NCBI RefSeq assembly: GCF_021295315.1
Contig: NZ_JAIMJA010000001.1
Location: 248,001 to 312,000, forward strand
DNA length: 64,000 bases
Origin: Motilimonas cestriensis
Lineage (GTDB): Bacteria > Pseudomonadota > Gammaproteobacteria > Enterobacterales > CBDFNC01
Direction of reading: 5' to 3'
The notes under the pieces were generated by a model that was not told the DNA's origin, ran no database searches, and was given only the letters and a program-made list of their open reading frames with translations. This document shows, in pieces, positions 9,260 through 17,091 of this stretch. The position numbers and the translations under genes are program-made. Each line of letters begins with the position of its first letter. Within the stretch, counting starts at the first letter, position 1.

Positions 9260-11077
9260 CTAAACCATTGCAGCAAACTCTTTTGTTTCCACCACCTCTT
9301 GCGAGGCTTCAATTGGCAAAGTTTGTTTTACATATATACCCGGCGCACTACAAAGCACAGGGTAATTAGCAGCGCCAATCTGATATGGCTCAACTCGCTC
9401 GGCAGGGTTAAAGCCCAATAGCCATTGATGCCAGTGCGGCCACCAAGAACCATCATTGTGCGCAGCGCTGTCAAACCACTCTTCAGCATTATCTGGCATC
9501 GCCTCATTGGTCCAAAAACCATATTTGTTTTTATCTGGGTGATTAACCACACCCGCGATATGACCAGACTCACCTAGCACGAAGGTTTTATTGCCACCCG
9601 TTTGCAACGCACCGCGATAAGTGCCTTGCCATAGTGCAATGTGATCTTCTTTGGTTGAAATAAAGTAACTCGGCACTTTAATCTTATCCAAGTCAATCCA
9701 CACTCCACCAATCTTCACGCCCTTGTCTTGTACCAATTTATTCTCTAGGTATAACTCGCGTAGCAAGAAATTATGGCAGCTGGCAGCAACGTTAGTACTA
9801 TCGCTGTTCCAATAGAGCAAATCAAAATCAACTGGACTATTACCTTTTAAGTAATTATCAACATAGTAATTCCAGTACAAGCTATTTTCACGCAGCAAAC
9901 TAAAGGTGACACTTAATGAACGGCCGTCCATATAGCCCAAGGTGTTATTTTGCATTTCAATTGCACTTATCACAGTGTCATTGATGTACGCACCGACTTC
10001 GCCGGGCTGGGAAAAGTCTAACAATGTGGTGAAAAATGAAGCTGACTTAATGCGTTTTTTCATACGCTTAGCGGCATAGTAAGCGATTGTTGACGCTAAT
10101 ACAGTGCCACCAATACAGTAACCAGCGGCATTGATCTGCTCTTGGCCAGTAATTTCTTCAATGGCTGAAACCGCCTTGACCACACCTTCAGTTACATAAT
10201 CGCCAAATTCAACATTAGCGTGAGCCGCACTGGGGTTACACCACGACATCATAAATACGGTATGGCCTTGATCGACCAACCAGCGCATCATCGAGTTCTT
10301 TTCGCGCAAATCTAGAATGTAGTATTTATTAATAAACGGCGGCACAATTAACAATGGCGTGGCATGAACGTTTTCGGTGGTAGGACGGTATTGAATCAAT
10401 TCAAATAATTGATTTCTAAACACCACTTCACCTGGCGTGTTAGCCACATTTTCACCCAATTTAAAGGCATCGTTATTCGTCATGCGGATTTTAAGTACAT
10501 CCGCACTACTAGCCATGTCTTGCTGAAATAGCGATAAACCTTCAACTAAGTTTTCCCCATTTCTTTCTAGGGTTAATTTTAATAGTTCAGGGTTTGTCGC
10601 AATGAAATTACTCGGCGACAAGGCATTAATCATTTGACGAGAAAAAAAGCCTAAGCGCTCTTTTGACTTCTCATCCACCCCTTCCACCGCATTAATCGTG
10701 TCGAGGTAAGTTTTACTAAACAGTAAGTAAGACTGCTTAATGAAATTAAAAATGGCTTGCTCTTGCCATGCACTATCTGCAAAACGTTTATCACCACGCT
10801 CGGCTTCAATTACGGAAGGTTTATCCGTTTCTTGCATAACAACATTTTGCCAAATTTCCATTTGCTGCTGCCACCAGTGCATTTGCAAATCAAGCATTGC
10901 AGCAGGTTGATTGGCGGCACCTTTTAGCAATTCATTGAAGTCGTTAAAGCCAACCTCATTCATTGCCTGATTAAGTGGAGAATTGACGGCTCCCTTGCCT
11001 TGCTCAAAGTCCTGCCACCATTGCTGGTTGCTTTCTTGCAATTTGACAAGATAGTCCGAGAAGAAGTGTTGAAACAT
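9260..11077 (-). CDS. phaC: Class I poly(3-hydroxyalkanoate) synthase
   Basis: It polymerises (R)-3-hydroxyacyl-CoA into PHA at the granule surface. The lipase-like box GYCIGG carries the catalytic Cys (Cys321 from the chosen start), with Asp in STKEDHIALW and His in GESGHIAG completing the triad. The family PPFINKYYILDL stretch is present, and the length of about 605 residues fits a class I enzyme that works without PhaE or PhaR subunits. I chose the ATG at 11077 because GAGGG lies just upstream; the longer frame's GTG at 11107 lies inside the terminator of the preceding phasin gene. It is the last gene of the pha cluster. Confidence 0.95.
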   Translation of the reverse strand: MFQHFFSDYLVKLQESNQQWWQDFEQGKGAVNSPLNQAMNEVGFNDFNELLKGAANQPAAMLDLQMHWWQQQMEIWQNVVMQETDKPSVIEAERGDKRFADSAWQEQAIFNFIKQSYLLFSKTYLDTINAVEGVDEKSKERLGFFSRQMINALSPSNFIATNPELLKLTLERNGENLVEGLSLFQQDMASSADVLKIRMTNNDAFKLGENVANTPGEVVFRNQLFELIQYRPTTENVHATPLLIVPPFINKYYILDLREKNSMMRWLVDQGHTVFMMSWCNPSAAHANVEFGDYVTEGVVKAVSAIEEITGQEQINAAGYCIGGTVLASTIAYYAAKRMKKRIKSASFFTTLLDFSQPGEVGAYINDTVISAIEMQNNTLGYMDGRSLSVTFSLLRENSLYWNYYVDNYLKGNSPVDFDLLYWNSDSTNVAASCHNFLLRELYLENKLVQDKGVKIGGVWIDLDKIKVPSYFISTKEDHIALWQGTYRGALQTGGNKTFVLGESGHIAGVVNHPDKNKYGFWTNEAMPDNAEEWFDSAAHNDGSWWPHWHQWLLGFNPAERVEPYQIGAANYPVLCSAPGIYVKQTLPIEASQEVVETKEFAAMV

Positions 11078-11097
11078 AAGTTGACCCTCTTGAACGG

Positions 11098-11122
11098 AAA
11101 AAGCCACCCTATAAAGGTGGCT
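11098..11122 (-). terminator. Stem-loop terminator between phasin gene and phaC
   Basis: On the minus strand AGCCACC and GGTGGCT pair around a 7-base loop and are followed by five T residues, 14 bp after the phasin stop. It probably reduces read-through, giving more phasin than synthase. Confidence 0.8.
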
Positions 11123-11135
11123 GGCTTGCCAATTA

Positions 11136-11483
11136 TTAAGCAGGTGTTACCGCTTTAATGTTCTCGCTAGTCAATTCTTCAACGTCTTGCTTAAACTCTT
11201 TAGCAATCGATTGTAGTTTGCTGCTGTCTTCCATCATTTGCTGAGAAAGGCGTGTCAAAACAGCCACTTGATTGCTATTGAAAACCGCTAGAGAAGAAAC
11301 ATCCTTTACTTCAGTAGCTGCTTTCATTTGCGATAAGCCAATTTCACTGTAAGTGCGCACTGCGTTTAATTGTAGTTCCGTTAAAACTTCTGCATTTTTT
11401 GCCACTAACTTATTGAATTTTAAGTAAGGTGCTAATGCTTTTTCTGACTGCTCGTTAAACAATTTAAACATATCGGTATACAT
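11136..11483 (-). CDS. Phasin family protein
   Basis: This 115-residue, mostly alpha-helical, amphipathic protein has the length and helical pattern of the phasin_2 family, which coats PHA granules and sets their size and number. The start has a clear AGGAG site (cccaggagataaacc). It sits between phaA and phaC, which supports the role. A terminator separates it from phaC, in keeping with phasins being made in excess over the synthase. Confidence 0.85.
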   Translation of the reverse strand: MYTDMFKLFNEQSEKALAPYLKFNKLVAKNAEVLTELQLNAVRTYSEIGLSQMKAATEVKDVSSLAVFNSNQVAVLTRLSQQMMEDSSKLQSIAKEFKQDVEELTSENIKAVTPA

Positions 11484-11570
11484 GGTTTATCTCCTGGGTT
11501 TTAAAATTTCACGCCTTAGATAAGACGTGTATCGCAACTAACTAGTTAATAACAAAGCTTAAATAAAGCT

Positions 11571-12779
11571 TTAAGAGCAACGTTTTACTAACACCGCTGT
11601 GCCCATGCCGCCGCCAACACAAAGAGAAGCTACGCCGTAGTCTCCTTGCTGACGCCCTAACTCATGAACCAACGAAACTAAAATTCGATTACCTGACGCG
11701 CCCAAAGGATGGCCAAGGGCAATAGCGCCGCCATTAAAATTCGCTTTGTCTAAAATAGACTGAACTGGCACTTTGTGATCCGATGCTAACTGCTTTGCCA
11801 CACCTAATGCTTGTGCAGCAAATGCTTCATTAAGCTCAAACACATCAACATCGCTGATGGATAAATCTGATTTTTTCAGCGCCGCGGTTACTGCGCCAAC
11901 AGGACCTAAGCCCATCAAGCTTGGATCTAAGCCCACTTGCGCGCAGCTAACAATTTCTACTAAAGGCGTTAACGCAAGACGCTTAACCGCACTTTCCGAT
12001 GCCACGATAACCGTGCTAGCGCCATCATTAATGCCAGATGCATTGCCTGCGGTTACCGTTCCGGCTTTATCAAAGGCAGGTCGTAAACCACTTAAACCTG
12101 CAAATGTCGCATCAGCTTTTGGATATTCATCTACCGAAAAGGTTGTGGTAGCACGACGAGTCACTATCTCAACTGGTACAATTTCATCAACGAAACGACC
12201 TGCTTCAATTGCAGCGACAGCTTTCTGCTGACTGGCAAGGGCAAACTCATCTTGCTCTTCACGACTAACGCCCACTTTTTTAGCCACATTTTCTGCCGTT
12301 ACACCCATGTGATATTGGTTAAACACATCCGTTAGGCCGTCGTTAATAAGTAAATCTGTCAAAGCTAAATTACCCATTTTTTGACCTTGGCGCATCACTG
12401 CTGGTGCCGTAAATGGAATTTGTGACATCACTTCCACGCCCGCAGCAACCACTACTTGCGCATCACCTGCGCGAATGTGAGAAACGGCATCCATAACCAC
12501 CTTCATGCCACTACCACATACCATATTCACGGTATAAGCAGGCACATCTGCGGGGATATCAGCAAAGATTGATGCTTGGCGCCCCACATTCATGCCCTGG
12601 CCTGCAGCAATCACATTGCCCACAATCACTTCATCAATTTGGTCCACTGGCAATGCAATTGACGCCACTGCACCTTTAATACTCTCAGCCGCTAATTTAC
12701 CTGCAGCAAAATCTTTCAAACTGCCCAAAAATGAGCCTATAGGGGTGCGCTTAGCCGCAACGATGTACACTTTTTCCAT
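11571..12779 (-). CDS. phaA: Acetyl-CoA C-acetyltransferase (beta-ketothiolase)
   Basis: This 402-residue thiolase condenses two acetyl-CoA into acetoacetyl-CoA, the first step toward PHB. The three thiolase signatures are present: the nucleophile Cys in NMVCGSGMK (about residue 90), the His in GHPLGASG, and the second catalytic Cys in CVGGGMG near the C-terminus. It follows phaB by 35 bp in the same direction. A role in PHB synthesis rather than fatty-acid breakdown is inferred from the cluster. Confidence 0.93.
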   Translation of the reverse strand: MEKVYIVAAKRTPIGSFLGSLKDFAAGKLAAESIKGAVASIALPVDQIDEVIVGNVIAAGQGMNVGRQASIFADIPADVPAYTVNMVCGSGMKVVMDAVSHIRAGDAQVVVAAGVEVMSQIPFTAPAVMRQGQKMGNLALTDLLINDGLTDVFNQYHMGVTAENVAKKVGVSREEQDEFALASQQKAVAAIEAGRFVDEIVPVEIVTRRATTTFSVDEYPKADATFAGLSGLRPAFDKAGTVTAGNASGINDGASTVIVASESAVKRLALTPLVEIVSCAQVGLDPSLMGLGPVGAVTAALKKSDLSISDVDVFELNEAFAAQALGVAKQLASDHKVPVQSILDKANFNGGAIALGHPLGASGNRILVSLVHELGRQQGDYGVASLCVGGGMGTAVLVKRCS

Positions 12780-12814
12780 CTCAACCAGATCCTTAATTAT
12801 TCTTAGAATTACAA

Positions 12815-13555
12815 TTAGTGCATGTATAAGCCGCCGTTAACGGACAAGGTTTCACCTGTTATATAAGCCGCCGCATCACTCACTAAATAGCTTACTGCAG
12901 CTGCAATTTCTTCAGGCGTGGCCAAGCGTTTCATTGGAATTTCACCGGTAATTTTTTCAAGTACTTCAGGGCGCATCGCCGTTACCATCGGAGTACCAGT
13001 GTAGCCAGGCGCTACCACGTTTACCGTCACGCCACTACGCGCACCTTCAGCGGCAAGGGCTTTAGAAAAGCCAATCATGCCAGCTTTGGCAGCTGAGTAA
13101 TTAGTTTGACCAAACTGGCCACGTAAGCCATTGACGGAAGAGATGTTCACCACTCGACAGTTGCCTTTTTCACACATCGCGGCAAATAAAGGGTGAGTAA
13201 CATTGAATAGACTGTTTAGGTTGGTATTAATAACATCGTGCCACTGCTCAGCGGTCATTTTCTTAAACACTGTATCGCGGGTAACCCCAGCATTATTGAC
13301 CAGTACATCGATGGTGCCTTCTTCTTGCAGTAACGCACCTAAACGTTCTGCACATTGGGCCGAATCAGACACATCTAATTCAAACAGTTTGACCTGTTCA
13401 TCTGTGAAATTTTGCTCTTTAAACCATTTCTCTGCACAATCGCGATTGCCAGTATAGTAAGCGGCTATCACGCGGTAACCTTCTGATACTAATTTACAAG
13501 TAATGGCCGAACCGATACCACCTTTTGAACCCGTGATCAAAGCTAGCTTCTTCAT
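12815..13555 (-). CDS. phaB: Acetoacetyl-CoA reductase (NADPH)
   Basis: This short-chain dehydrogenase reduces acetoacetyl-CoA to (R)-3-hydroxybutyryl-CoA, the substrate of PhaC. It shows the Rossmann start ITGSKGGIG, NNAG, a catalytic Ser in NISSVNG and YSAAK with the Tyr and Lys; PGYT and the C-terminal GETLSVNGGLYMH are typical of PhaB. I placed the start at the ATG at 13555 (MKKLALITG) because GGAG lies seven bases upstream; the 17 residues upstream in frame are not family-like. It is the first gene of the pha cluster, giving 246 residues, the normal length. Confidence 0.93.
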   Translation of the reverse strand: MKKLALITGSKGGIGSAITCKLVSEGYRVIAAYYTGNRDCAEKWFKEQNFTDEQVKLFELDVSDSAQCAERLGALLQEEGTIDVLVNNAGVTRDTVFKKMTAEQWHDVINTNLNSLFNVTHPLFAAMCEKGNCRVVNISSVNGLRGQFGQTNYSAAKAGMIGFSKALAAEGARSGVTVNVVAPGYTGTPMVTAMRPEVLEKITGEIPMKRLATPEEIAAAVSYLVSDAAAYITGETLSVNGGLYMH

Positions 13556-14080
13556 TAAGACTCCATATAAACAATGTACACATATGTAAAGTGTCTGAAG
13601 CCACATCTGGAACCGCTTAAACCAGAATTACAGTCAACTTTATTCTTGAATTTCTTGCCATCCAGTTAGATTGACAATATAAAATCTAAATCAACTACAT
13701 GACAATTTTATTAATAGTAGTTTGAAATTTAAACATCAGGGGAAGAAAATACTGATATGAGCAACTTGCAGTGAGAATTTAGAACTGGTTCTCAATAATA
13801 ACGAAAAATGTTAATGCGATGTTAATATTGGTGGTTGTAATAATTTGAATAATTTACATTTTTTAACACTAACTTAACCCTTTACGATGCACATCGACCT
13901 AGTTTTTTCAGCCATACTTGACGCGTCTGGCGTCACTATTTAGCGATTGTCACCAGTCAAGCACCTAATGTTAATTGATACATTCATCGTTAGGTGTATA
14001 CAATAATCACAGAAACATAAAGCCTTAACACTCAAGTTTAACGCTATCATGGTTCCGCTAATTACAACTAAGAAACCATC
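13556..14080. other. AT-rich intergenic region between phaB and a membrane protein gene
   Basis: About 525 bp without a convincing gene. It must hold the leftward pha promoter, but no pair of boxes stood out clearly. A short stem-loop (tgacgc / gcgtca) lies around 13919-13935, and imperfect inverted arms cacctaatg / cgttaggtg lie around 13963-13998. Confidence 0.5.
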
Positions 14081-14602
14081 ATGAAAATTAACTCAAGGTC
14101 AGAGCCTATTTGGGCACCAGAATATACCAAAGCAGAGAAGGCTAAATTTATCGGCTTAAGCCTTATCTTTGGAGTATTACTCATTGTGGCAAATAAACTC
14201 TGGTTTACACCTGAACTACAGGCTTTTTCAGCAACCGCCCACTGCCAAACGTTTTGGGGGATAAACGGCATTACATGGCTATGGTATGGCCTATTTGTCG
14301 CCTTACCACTGCACTTATTTATCCTTGTTGCCGCGTATGCAATACCAACGGCGCGAAGAATATTAACTGATGGACAATTTCCAGCTAAAGGAAAAAAGGT
14401 GTTTAAACCGACCCGTATCATCTTTGGCAATACAGCTAAATTGATTGGCTGGCTCCACCTTTTTAGCCCTATATTATTATTGCTTTTAATCTGTTGGGGA
14501 GCCCAACAAGCACATACCTTAAGCCAACAACCCGTAGCGACCAAACATATTGCACAATGCAAATTTAAGGCTGACCGGATTAACACAGACAGTGATGCCT
14601 AA
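14081..14602 (+). CDS. Hypothetical membrane protein
   Basis: This 173-residue protein is not recognised. Three hydrophobic segments are visible (about residues 23-40, 64-88 and 122-142), with charged ends and a Cys pair (CQTFW and, near the end, QCKF). An open frame of similar length lies on the opposite strand over the same bases; I prefer this one because its hydrophobic segments and basic loops look like a real membrane protein while the reverse frame has no family-like features. No strong ribosome-binding site precedes the ATG. It stands alone, with about 160 bp before the next gene. Confidence 0.6.
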   Translation: MKINSRSEPIWAPEYTKAEKAKFIGLSLIFGVLLIVANKLWFTPELQAFSATAHCQTFWGINGITWLWYGLFVALPLHLFILVAAYAIPTARRILTDGQFPAKGKKVFKPTRIIFGNTAKLIGWLHLFSPILLLLLICWGAQQAHTLSQQPVATKHIAQCKFKADRINTDSDA

Positions 14603-14765
14603 AGCCCAAATAATCGCCAGCCAACCTAAATACTACCATCCGTAGTGAAGATAATTCCCGATAAGGTAAAGAAAAGAGATAGCGATCATGTTTCTTGTTT
14701 ATCTTTATTCAAATATGCAACAAATAGCATAAATTAAGAGTAATAATCATCTCTATGGAAACACA

Positions 14766-15200
14766 ATGAAACCCTTTTTAAGCCTCATCGCCAGCATGCC
14801 GATATGCCTTGCCCTCTTTGCATGTGGTGGCTCAGGTGACAATAGCCAAGATAATAGCAACAATAACAATGCAGGCTCAGAAATAGTCGCGCCTAATGTC
14901 ACACCAACGCCGTCTCCCGCCTCTGAAACAACGCCAAAGCCATCAGCAGAGCCTACAACAAGCTATCGCTTAGATTGGGTCGCGCCGCAGCAGCGTGTTG
15001 ATGGCACCCCCTTACTCAACAAAGAAATCACTGGTTATGTATTGCGATGGACTAACACCACCACCGCGCAAAGCCAGCAAGTTGAACTAGAGGCCAATAT
15101 TAACCGCTGGGATCTCGATTTACCGGCCGCACAATATCGTTTTGAAATAGCAAGTAAAGATCACCAAGGCCGATTAAGTCAGTTCGTATCAGCACAATAA
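14766..15200 (+). CDS. Putative lipoprotein with fibronectin type III-like domain
   Basis: The 144-residue product has a lipoprotein signal (LFAC followed by GGSGD, acylated Cys at about residue 20), then an Asn/Ser/Pro/Thr-rich linker (about 20-65). A C-terminal domain (about 68-142) carries the fibronectin III-like pattern WVAPQQRVDGTPL, EITGYVLRW and YRFEIAS. Such domains are found on surface and polysaccharide-binding proteins of marine bacteria. It ends 12 bp before a secreted protein gene in the same direction, so the two probably form an operon and may act together at the cell surface. No enzyme motif was seen. Confidence 0.7.
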   Translation: MKPFLSLIASMPICLALFACGGSGDNSQDNSNNNNAGSEIVAPNVTPTPSPASETTPKPSAEPTTSYRLDWVAPQQRVDGTPLLNKEITGYVLRWTNTTTAQSQQVELEANINRWDLDLPAAQYRFEIASKDHQGRLSQFVSAQ

Positions 15201-15212
15201 TAGGAGTCCATC

Positions 15213-16487
15213 ATGCTGTTATTCTCTCGTGCAAAATCGCTGCTACTAAGTACATTACTATTCACTTCATTAACCGCGCACAGCGCTAATTTATTAATAG
15301 AAGAAACCTTCGATAATTTGCCAGACTGGCATTCAGGTCTACCTGAAAATGGCCTCAACCTTTATGGCATTCATGATGGCCGCACCTTTGGTGAAGATAA
15401 AAAAGCCGACTTTGCCCAGCGCCGTACGGCAGGCCATATCTTACCGGGTAAGTTTTTATCCGCACGGCAACAAGGTCAACATTACAGTCCACGTAACGGC
15501 TATCAAAACCATCATGAAATTATCGAGATCCTTACCGCTAACAGTGATAAAGCGTTAGCTAAGCAAGGTAAATCTGCCGTTTTCTGGCGTGAGCCGACCC
15601 AAGACAACAGCCATGAGTGGACAACTGATGGTATTTTAACCTTATACCTGCCTGATCTAGTGGCAGGTAAACCAGTGTTTGATAGCAATACTCATCAAGG
15701 CCTTGATGAGGTTTATTTTGAATTTTGGATCACCTTTTCCGATAACACTACCGTTTACCCGCCGTGGCAGGATATTGGCAGGCGCGCCGATATGAGTAAA
15801 ATTGCTCGGGTCGCAAGTTTTGATGAGCGCGGCAGTGAATACCAAGGCTTTTCCGGTGGCGATAAAGGTCCCACATTTATTTGGAATTGGATGACCGATT
15901 ACTATGGCGTCCGTAATGTTGTCACCGTACGTGGCGGCCCACACGGCCATAGCTACACTTTTAGCAATGGTGAATTAAGCATCCGCCAAGGCTCATTAAA
16001 TTTCGTCGATATGCTTGAAGGCATGGGCCCTAACGGCAGTACTGAACGTCCGCTCAATTTACGTGATGGTGGCATCATAGACAGCGCTCCCGTGCATCAT
16101 GCGCAAATTTTTGGCAGTGAACATGACTGGGTCAAGATGGGCTTCTACGTCAAAATGAACTCAGCCATGGATGCACGAGATGGCATCTTGATCCAATGGA
16201 TGAATGGACGACGGCTACTGACCGTCACCGACATACCCTATCAGCGCAGTGAACGAAACCCAGGTGAAGACGTTATCGTCGGAAATGACATGGTAAAATG
16301 GAATATTGTCGCTATTGGCGGAAATGACTTTTTCCATAGCTGGCCCAAAGAATCACTGCGTGAAGAGTGGTACGCCATCGACAATTTGCGCATCTATGAC
16401 GGTTTACCGGACTTTGCTGAAACCGATATCAACGGCTTTACCATGCCGCCAAAGCCACCGTTACAATTCACGGTGATAACAAAATGA
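15213..16487 (+). CDS. Secreted protein of unknown function, possible jelly-roll fold
   Basis: This 424-residue protein has a Sec signal peptide (cleavage likely after HSA, residue ~25) and begins its mature part with LLIEETFDNLPDW, a pattern common at the start of concanavalin-like jelly-roll domains of carbohydrate-active proteins. It is rich in aromatic residues, Asp and Gly, and ends with WYAIDNLRIYDG, again typical of the last strands of such folds. I do not recognise the family and see no certain catalytic motif. An ATG with GGAG upstream marks the start. It is paired with the lipoprotein gene 12 bp upstream; a role in binding or cutting polysaccharide is inference. Confidence 0.65.
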   Translation: MLLFSRAKSLLLSTLLFTSLTAHSANLLIEETFDNLPDWHSGLPENGLNLYGIHDGRTFGEDKKADFAQRRTAGHILPGKFLSARQQGQHYSPRNGYQNHHEIIEILTANSDKALAKQGKSAVFWREPTQDNSHEWTTDGILTLYLPDLVAGKPVFDSNTHQGLDEVYFEFWITFSDNTTVYPPWQDIGRRADMSKIARVASFDERGSEYQGFSGGDKGPTFIWNWMTDYYGVRNVVTVRGGPHGHSYTFSNGELSIRQGSLNFVDMLEGMGPNGSTERPLNLRDGGIIDSAPVHHAQIFGSEHDWVKMGFYVKMNSAMDARDGILIQWMNGRRLLTVTDIPYQRSERNPGEDVIVGNDMVKWNIVAIGGNDFFHSWPKESLREEWYAIDNLRIYDGLPDFAETDINGFTMPPKPPLQFTVITK

Positions 16488-17015
16488 AAGCGACTTTAAT
16501 CATCATTGACACCAACCACCCAAAAACACCGCGGCCACCAGCGTAACTATATGTCACAAAATTAAGGTAGCCCACACGGTTTTGCATCGCACTGGATTAA
16601 CCATCATCGTCTTTATCCAGTGCCAGTCATGAAGAGCCGTTGATCTTTCGTGGTTAACGTTTGTTCGAGAGGGGAAGCTTAGCTTAAAGCGCTTTCAACT
16701 CAGTGAGCAAGAGATTGCGTATCTACTCTAAGACAGTGCTATTCACAAAGAGAGGTGCTATTGGCCACATTTGACTACCATTGATAATATTTGATGAAAG
16801 TTTTCCCTTTGTTCATTTCATAATAAAGCATAATGTTTTTTTACTCCTTGCTAGCCTAGCAACGTTAGGCCTTACTATTAATATTCACAAAATAACGTGA
16901 GAGCCTTGTACTTTTTTCTAGCTAGTTATTTACGCGCAATAAGCATCTACACTTAGACACATAGTTAATATATTCCTAGCTGATAATTTCAAGGAACGTC
17001 AGCAATGTAAGAGCC
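16488..17015. other. Gene-poor region, possibly with decayed coding sequence
   Basis: About 530 bp with no intact gene. Short frames in the + direction around 16570-16790 read as protein-like fragments in different phases (for example GFASHWINHH, then LKRFQLSEQEIAYLL, then a Trp/His-containing fragment). This could be a gene broken by frameshifts, but I cannot name a parent family. The rest, before the palindrome at 17016, is AT-rich and holds the upstream region of the diguanylate cyclase gene. Confidence 0.3.
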
Positions 17016-17074
17016 TATATACCCAATCAACTTGAAGATGCATATCAAGCATCTCAAGGTTGATTGGGTATATA
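17016..17074. repeat. Large imperfect palindrome upstream of the PAS-GGDEF gene
   Basis: Two 26-base arms (17016-17041 and 17049-17074) are inverted copies with three mismatches around a 7-base loop. The arms begin and end with TATATACCCAATCAA. There is no T-run after the right arm beyond tataa, so it is not an ordinary terminator. It lies 17 bp before the likely start codon of the downstream gene. Confidence 0.85.
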
Positions 17075-17091
17075 ATAAAAATGGACTAAGC

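Noticed and set aside
11078-11107. GTG start that would lengthen phaC by 10 residues
   Set aside because: The codon lies inside the phasin terminator hairpin and has no ribosome-binding site; the ATG at 11077 has one.
14068-14586. A 172-codon open frame on the minus strand opposite the membrane protein gene at 14081
   Set aside because: It overlaps almost completely with the + strand frame and has scattered Cys and hydrophobic residues without a domain pattern. The + strand frame has well-formed membrane segments.
17032-17091. Upstream start for the PAS-GGDEF gene
   Set aside because: It would translate an arm of the palindrome into 20 charged residues before the first membrane helix; the ATG at 17092 fits better.
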